NCBI GenBank assembly: GCA_023382535.1
Contig: JAHDWA010000162.1
Location: forward strand, 1 to 8,927
Length of the DNA: 8,927 nucleotides
Direction of reading: 5' to 3'
From: Anaerolineae bacterium
GTDB lineage: Bacteria > Chloroflexota > Anaerolineae > 4572-78 > J111
Shown: in pieces, positions 5,756-8,927 of the stretch
How the letters are laid out: every line of letters begins with the position of its first letter
How positions within the stretch are numbered: the stretch's first letter is position 1
Notes under the pieces: generated by a model
The model's input: the letters and a program-made list of their open reading frames with translations, nothing else
The model's database searches: none
What the model was told of the DNA's origin: nothing
Position numbers and translations under genes: made by a program

Positions 5756-5810
5756 TCTCAGAGTCTTCTCAGGATTCTCTTAGAAAATTTTTAAGATGAT
5801 TCGTTACAAT
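5756..5810 (+). promoter_or_regulatory. Tandem response-regulator binding array and -10 of the hydrolase gene
   Basis: TCTCAG (5756-5761), TCTCAG (5767-5772) and TCTTAG (5778-5783) recur at 11-bp intervals, and TACAAT (5805-5810) follows after 21 bp. No good -35 hexamer exists at 16-18 bp spacing, as expected of an activator-dependent promoter. Transcription should start near 5817. The array mirrors the one for the divergent two-component operon, so common control is likely. Confidence 0.72.
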
Positions 5811-5863
5811 GACTGGGTCAGTAGCCAATTTATCTTTAAAAGTGAAGAGACAAAGGGGGAACC

Positions 5864-6886
5864 ATGAAAGAGCTTGATACCTTTCAAAAGTATCTGGTCG
5901 AAGAATTCTATGACGATTACCGGGAGGGCCTGTTGAGCCGGCGAACCTTTATCCGGCGCTTGTTCTTTATCACCGGTAGTATGGCCGCGACGATTACGAC
6001 CATGAGCACGCTGGGTTGTGCCGCGGCGGAACTGCCAGCCCCGACCGAGACGGTTCCACCGCCCGAACCTACGGCCACTACACCGCCTTCTACCGCCGCC
6101 ACCACACCGCCTGAAGCGGCGGCCACAGCGGAGGGAGCAGCGGGAGCGGTGCCGGACGCAAAAAGTCCCCTCTCTGTCCCTGAGGGCGACCCGGCGGTGC
6201 AGTCCAGTGAAATCACGTTAGAGAGTCAGGGGGCTGAAATTATGGGTTATCTGGCCCGTCCAGCGGCCGACGGGATCTATCCGGCGGTCCTGGTCTGTCA
6301 TGAAAATCGAGGTTTGACTCCCCACATCCGGGATGTAGCTCGCCGCTTTGCGAAAGCCGGCTATGTTGCCCTGGCGCTTGACCTGCTTTCCCGCGAGGGT
6401 GGTACCGCCAATCTGGATCGAGACGAAATTCCTGGCTTGCTGACCGATGCCGGCCCTGAACGGCATGTTGGCGATTTTCAGACCGCCTTTGCGTATTTAC
6501 AGGGCCAGGACTTTGTGGCCGGGGATCGGATCGGCATGACCGGTTTTTGTTTTGGCGGCGGTATCACCTGGCGTACCGCCACGGCGATCCCGGAACTCAA
6601 GGCAGCGGTACCCTTCTATGGCCCTGCCCCGGAGCCGGATCAGGTGCCTAACATTAAGGCTGCTGTGTTTGGCGTCTATGCCGAGCAGGATGAACGAATC
6701 AATGCCGGTAAGGATGCTTTGGAACAGGCGCTGCAGGAAGCCGGAGTTACTTATCAGATGAAGGTTTACCCCGGCGTCAATCACGCCTTTCACAATGATA
6801 CGGGTGAGCGCTACGATGAAACCCAGGCCACCCAGGCCTGGGAAGATATGCTGGCCTGGTTTGAAGAACATTTGAAACCGGTGTAA
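5864..6886 (+). CDS. Exported dienelactone hydrolase-family alpha/beta hydrolase with Tat signal
   Basis: This 340-residue protein starts at an ATG with AAAGGGGG 4 nt upstream. The N-terminus 'YREGLLSRRTFIRR' carries a twin-arginine motif (Arg26-Arg27), then a hydrophobic stretch (33-51) ending T-L-G-C, so Cys52 may be lipidated although Thr at -3 is not canonical. Residues about 56-105 form a Pro/Thr/Ala-rich linker, suggesting a domain tethered outside the membrane. The hydrolase domain (about 115-340) has the family nucleophile Cys229 in 'GFCFGGG', the acid Asp276 in 'EQDERI', the catalytic His307 in 'NHAFHN', and Glu147 in 'CHENRGL'. Classic members hydrolyse dienelactone in aromatic degradation, but exported relatives are often generic esterases and no catabolic genes are nearby, so the substrate is unknown. 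Its promoter carries the same array as the two-component operon. A strong hairpin follows the stop. Confidence 0.93.
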   Translation: MKELDTFQKYLVEEFYDDYREGLLSRRTFIRRLFFITGSMAATITTMSTLGCAAAELPAPTETVPPPEPTATTPPSTAATTPPEAAATAEGAAGAVPDAKSPLSVPEGDPAVQSSEITLESQGAEIMGYLARPAADGIYPAVLVCHENRGLTPHIRDVARRFAKAGYVALALDLLSREGGTANLDRDEIPGLLTDAGPERHVGDFQTAFAYLQGQDFVAGDRIGMTGFCFGGGITWRTATAIPELKAAVPFYGPAPEPDQVPNIKAAVFGVYAEQDERINAGKDALEQALQEAGVTYQMKVYPGVNHAFHNDTGERYDETQATQAWEDMLAWFEEHLKPV

Positions 6887-6892
6887 AATCTC

Positions 6893-6933
6893 GGCAAGCT
6901 TGTTCTCAAGTGGAATTTGGGAACAGGCTTGCT
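6893..6933. terminator. Long hairpin after the hydrolase gene (terminator-like or palindromic repeat)
   Basis: Seven bases after the hydrolase stop, GCAAGCTTGTTC (6894-6905) pairs with GAACAGGCTTGC (6921-6932) with one G-U pair. The stem extends inward and outward through A-T, C-G and wobble pairs to about 18 bp with a 5-nt loop (6911-6915). No T-tract follows on the plus strand, so it is an atypical terminator, an mRNA 3' end stabiliser, or a dispersed palindromic repeat. Confidence 0.6.
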
Positions 6934-6953
6934 CTAAAAAGGATACTTTTCAA

Positions 6954-6959
6954 TATAAT
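6954..6959 (+). promoter_or_regulatory. -10 element of a probable M23 peptidase gene promoter
   Basis: A consensus TATAAT lies in the 190-bp gap before the peptidase gene. The best upstream match, TTGCTC (6929-6934), is poor and 19 bp away, so any -35 contact is weak or an activator is needed. Transcription from about 6966 would give a 110-nt leader that holds the next hairpin. Confidence 0.45.
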
Positions 6960-6981
6960 AAGCGGCGACGACATACCTGGC

Positions 6982-7029
6982 ATCGGGAGAGGTCGGACTC
7001 CCTATTTACGGAGTGCAAAATCTCCCGAT
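6982..7029 (+). other. Structured leader hairpin before the M23 peptidase gene
   Basis: ATCGGGAGA (6982-6990) and TCTCCCGAT (7021-7029) form a perfect 9-bp stem. Inside it ACTCC (6997-7001) pairs with GGAGT (7010-7014) around an 8-nt loop. The outer stem runs into TTTT, giving a weak terminator-like end 36 nt before the AGGAGG ribosome binding site. It could be an attenuator or a small cis-regulatory RNA. It does not match the c-di-GMP or c-di-AMP riboswitch consensus as I know them. Confidence 0.45.
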
Positions 7030-7076
7030 TTTGCTATTTGGAAAGTATTAGCCCCAAAGATACTCAGGAGGATTTA

Positions 7077-8864
7077 ATGCGGCTTCAATCCAAACAAGCG
7101 GCCTTTAGCCTAACGATCGGTGTGGCTTTACTTTTGGCGCTTATGTTGCTACTCTCAATGGGTTCACCCGGTCCGGCCCAGGCTGATGCACCGCCTCTCC
7201 AAAGTGGGACAATTGCCCCGAACGAGCGCCCTTTTCAACTGCCTTTTGCCGAGCCGCCCAGCGTTGATACCTGGCTCATGGCTCAGCCTTACGGCAACAC
7301 TACCGGCTCATTTAGACAGCGATTTACCACCTACGGTGCTTCCGGGGGTATTCACTTTGGGGTGGACCTGTCCGCCCCGTGCGGCACGGAAATTGTCGCC
7401 ATTGCCGACGGCATTGTCTTTGCCGTAGATGGGCCGTTTGGATCGCCGCCGCACAATTTGATGATTGACCATCCTCAGCACGGCTACGCCTCGATGTACG
7501 GCCACCTGCTAACAGCCCCGGATCTGGTACCGGGCGAGGTGGTCAAGCAAGGCCAGGTAATTGCCTTTTCGGGTGACACGGGCGAAACCTGTTACAGCCG
7601 CCCTCATCTGCACCTTGAAATCCGGGATTTGGGCCACATCCGCAAATATAACCCGTCATTGCTCATCGAGGCCAACTGGGATAACTTAACCATGATCGGC
7701 AACGCCGGGCGTGATTATGAACGTGACCTGCAAGAGCCGCGTAAATGGCAAACCCTATACGATCAGCCGGAAGTTCAGACAGGCGGCCCCATTGTCAACG
7801 ATTTTGCCTATCCCTTTCCCTTTGACTGGCGCCGCCAGACACTGGCCTCACTGCTGCCAAACAATTCGATTATACCCGCTTCGATGGTGAGCCACTCACC
7901 TGAAGCTGTTCCCCTGGCTACCCTCGCTTTTGGACGCCAGCTCACAGCCGGCAGTTGTTGTACCCAGCCGTATTGGAATGAAGATTCAACGGAGGTGCGT
8001 TTCCTTGACCGGCCCGAACCGGGGACGCCGCTGGGCATCTGGGGTGTAGACGTGACGGGAGCCGGCGCCGCTCCGCAGTTAGTGACCGAACGGCTGGGCA
8101 GCTTTAGCCCCGATGGCGCACTGGTGGCCTATCCGGGCCGGAGTGAGGGCATGACGATCATCGAGCGGCTGGCCAGCGGTGAAACCTGGGAGATTGACAC
8201 CCAGGGACGCAGCCCTAACTTTACCCCCGACAGCCAGGCCATCATTTGGGAGGTTTTCGACGACGATGCGCCGAGCGACAATCGTGAGGAAATTCTGTGG
8301 CGAGCCAACGTGGACGGCAGCGACGCCCAGGTCATGCTGCGCTCGCGGCGAACCAACCTGCTAACCTGGCTCGCCGACGACAAACTGCTGGCCTCCCGCC
8401 GTATTCCAGGCGGCTCCGATGAAGAATTGTTCACCCTGTCTCTACCCCATGGCGGCGAAACCCAACTGCTCCAGGTACCCCGCATGCGCGGCATGGCTTT
8501 TAGCCCTGATAAGCGCTACCTGGTCTATTATGTGACCTTTGAGGCGGAGGCTAACAAGAATGGAATGTGGCTGGTGGACCTGTTGGACTCAAAACCAGAA
8601 CCGCAGAAACTTCCGTTTTTCGGGACCTACCGCTGGCGTGATAACCAGCGCCTGGTTTACATCCCCTTTGATCCCCAGGCTGCGGAGCATAACTTCTACG
8701 AATATGATGTTCGCACTCGTCAAACCCGCTCTCTTTTCCCCGGCGGAACGGGTCTGGTCGTTGCCAACAACGATTGGCGGGTCTCGCCCGATGGCGGCAA
8801 AATTGCACTGCTTGCGGCGAAGGGTACGGGCCTCGATGGAATTTGGGTGCTGGACCTCAATTAG
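7077..8864 (+). CDS. Secreted M23 (LytM-type) metallopeptidase with C-terminal beta-propeller
   Basis: This is a 595-residue exported protein. The frame is open from 6900, but the start at 7077 is chosen because AGGAGG lies 5 nt upstream and a signal peptide begins there: Lys6, a hydrophobic core (about 9-28) and a likely cut after 'AQA' (36). The M23 domain (about 68-195) keeps every active-site residue: His93 and Asp97 of HxxxD ('GIHFGVD'), His143 ('MYGHL'), and His177/His179 ('RPHLHLEI'). These enzymes cut peptidoglycan cross-bridges or peptide stems. Residues about 285-595 form repeated four-strand units with 'SPDG', 'TPDS', 'SPDK' turns and 'GIWxxD' strands, a TolB/WD40-like propeller of roughly six or seven blades, probably for protein binding. 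Cys102/Cys172 and Cys294/Cys295 could form disulfides. It follows the hydrolase gene but has a hairpin and a -10 element between them. The biological target is unknown. Confidence 0.9.
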   Translation: MRLQSKQAAFSLTIGVALLLALMLLLSMGSPGPAQADAPPLQSGTIAPNERPFQLPFAEPPSVDTWLMAQPYGNTTGSFRQRFTTYGASGGIHFGVDLSAPCGTEIVAIADGIVFAVDGPFGSPPHNLMIDHPQHGYASMYGHLLTAPDLVPGEVVKQGQVIAFSGDTGETCYSRPHLHLEIRDLGHIRKYNPSLLIEANWDNLTMIGNAGRDYERDLQEPRKWQTLYDQPEVQTGGPIVNDFAYPFPFDWRRQTLASLLPNNSIIPASMVSHSPEAVPLATLAFGRQLTAGSCCTQPYWNEDSTEVRFLDRPEPGTPLGIWGVDVTGAGAAPQLVTERLGSFSPDGALVAYPGRSEGMTIIERLASGETWEIDTQGRSPNFTPDSQAIIWEVFDDDAPSDNREEILWRANVDGSDAQVMLRSRRTNLLTWLADDKLLASRRIPGGSDEELFTLSLPHGGETQLLQVPRMRGMAFSPDKRYLVYYVTFEAEANKNGMWLVDLLDSKPEPQKLPFFGTYRWRDNQRLVYIPFDPQAAEHNFYEYDVRTRQTRSLFPGGTGLVVANNDWRVSPDGGKIALLAAKGTGLDGIWVLDLN

Positions 8865-8927
8865 GAGTAAGATAACCCAAGTTGTGAGCTAAAGGAGACG
8901 GTCAAAACTAAGGGCTAGCATAAAAAG
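8865..8927. other. Right-edge spacer, no gene seen
   Basis: These last 63 bases hold an AAAGGAG sequence (8891-8897), but no start codon in frame and range follows within the window. No hairpin or T-tract terminator for the peptidase gene is visible. A further rightward gene may begin beyond the edge. Confidence 0.5.

Noticed and set aside
5917..6216. Leftward 99-residue open frame over the hydrolase linker
   Set aside because: It arises from the Pro/Thr/Ala-rich linker codons read backward. It has low-complexity Ala/Gly/Val content and no ribosome binding site.
6961..7029. c-di-GMP or c-di-AMP riboswitch before the M23 gene
   Set aside because: The leader is short and lacks the conserved core sequences I know for GEMM or ydaO classes, so only an unnamed structured leader is reported.
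6900..7076. N-terminal 59-residue extension of the M23 peptidase frame
   Set aside because: It lacks a ribosome binding site at its ATG, would bury the signal peptide, and overlaps the hairpin and leader elements. AGGAGG plus a signal peptide supports 7077.
8891..8927. Start of another rightward gene after AAAGGAG
   Set aside because: No ATG, GTG or TTG in a usable position follows before the window ends.

Overview
The window reads as ordinary chromosomal DNA of a free-living, moderately GC-rich bacterium. The gene types (a long NAD kinase-like protein, a Tat-exported dienelactone hydrolase with a Pro/Thr/Ala linker, an M23 peptidase joined to a beta-propeller, and a GAAC-N4-GTTC LexA-type operator) fit a member of the Chloroflexota, perhaps Anaerolineae-like. 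That assignment is an inference from style and content; no rRNA or other marker gene is present. I see no tRNA, rRNA, CRISPR array, transposase or phage gene.

Layout. Six genes run leftward from about 5534 to the left edge, and two run rightward from 5864 to 8864. In transcription order the leftward genes are: an OmpR/PhoB-type response regulator (4857-5534); its sensor histidine kinase, 1 nt downstream (3458-4855); an SPFH/band-7 protein without a membrane anchor (2287-3297); an NAD kinase-like protein (1278-2216); an SRAP (YedK/HMCES) abasic-site DNA-protein crosslinking protein (512-1180); and the N-terminal 160 residues of an M29 aminopeptidase that starts at a GTG and leaves the window at base 1. 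The rightward genes are a Tat-signal dienelactone hydrolase-family protein (5864-6886) and a secreted M23 peptidase with a C-terminal TolB/WD40-like propeller (7077-8864).

The most informative part is the regulatory DNA. In the divergent region 5535-5863, both the response-regulator operon and the hydrolase gene are preceded by the same array, TCTCAG-N5-TCTCAG-N5-TCTTAG, with an exact 11-bp period. In both directions a -10-like hexamer follows after exactly 21 bp. This is the layout expected of tandem OmpR/PhoB-family binding sites. It predicts that the regulator activates its own operon and the divergent exported hydrolase, so the two-component system, the hydrolase and possibly the downstream cell-wall peptidase may form an envelope-response module.

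The SRAP gene has its own sigma70-like promoter (TTGTCA-17-TATACT). A LexA-type palindrome, TAGAAC-CAAC-GTTCTA, lies over its expected start site, which predicts SOS control. The SPFH gene has a near-consensus promoter (TTGACA-17-TATAGT) with a 7-7-7 inverted repeat over the -10, followed by a terminator-like hairpin in its leader. Several further intergenic hairpins (2237-2283, 5559-5605, 6893-6933, 6982-7029) look like structured leaders, terminators or dispersed palindromic repeats.
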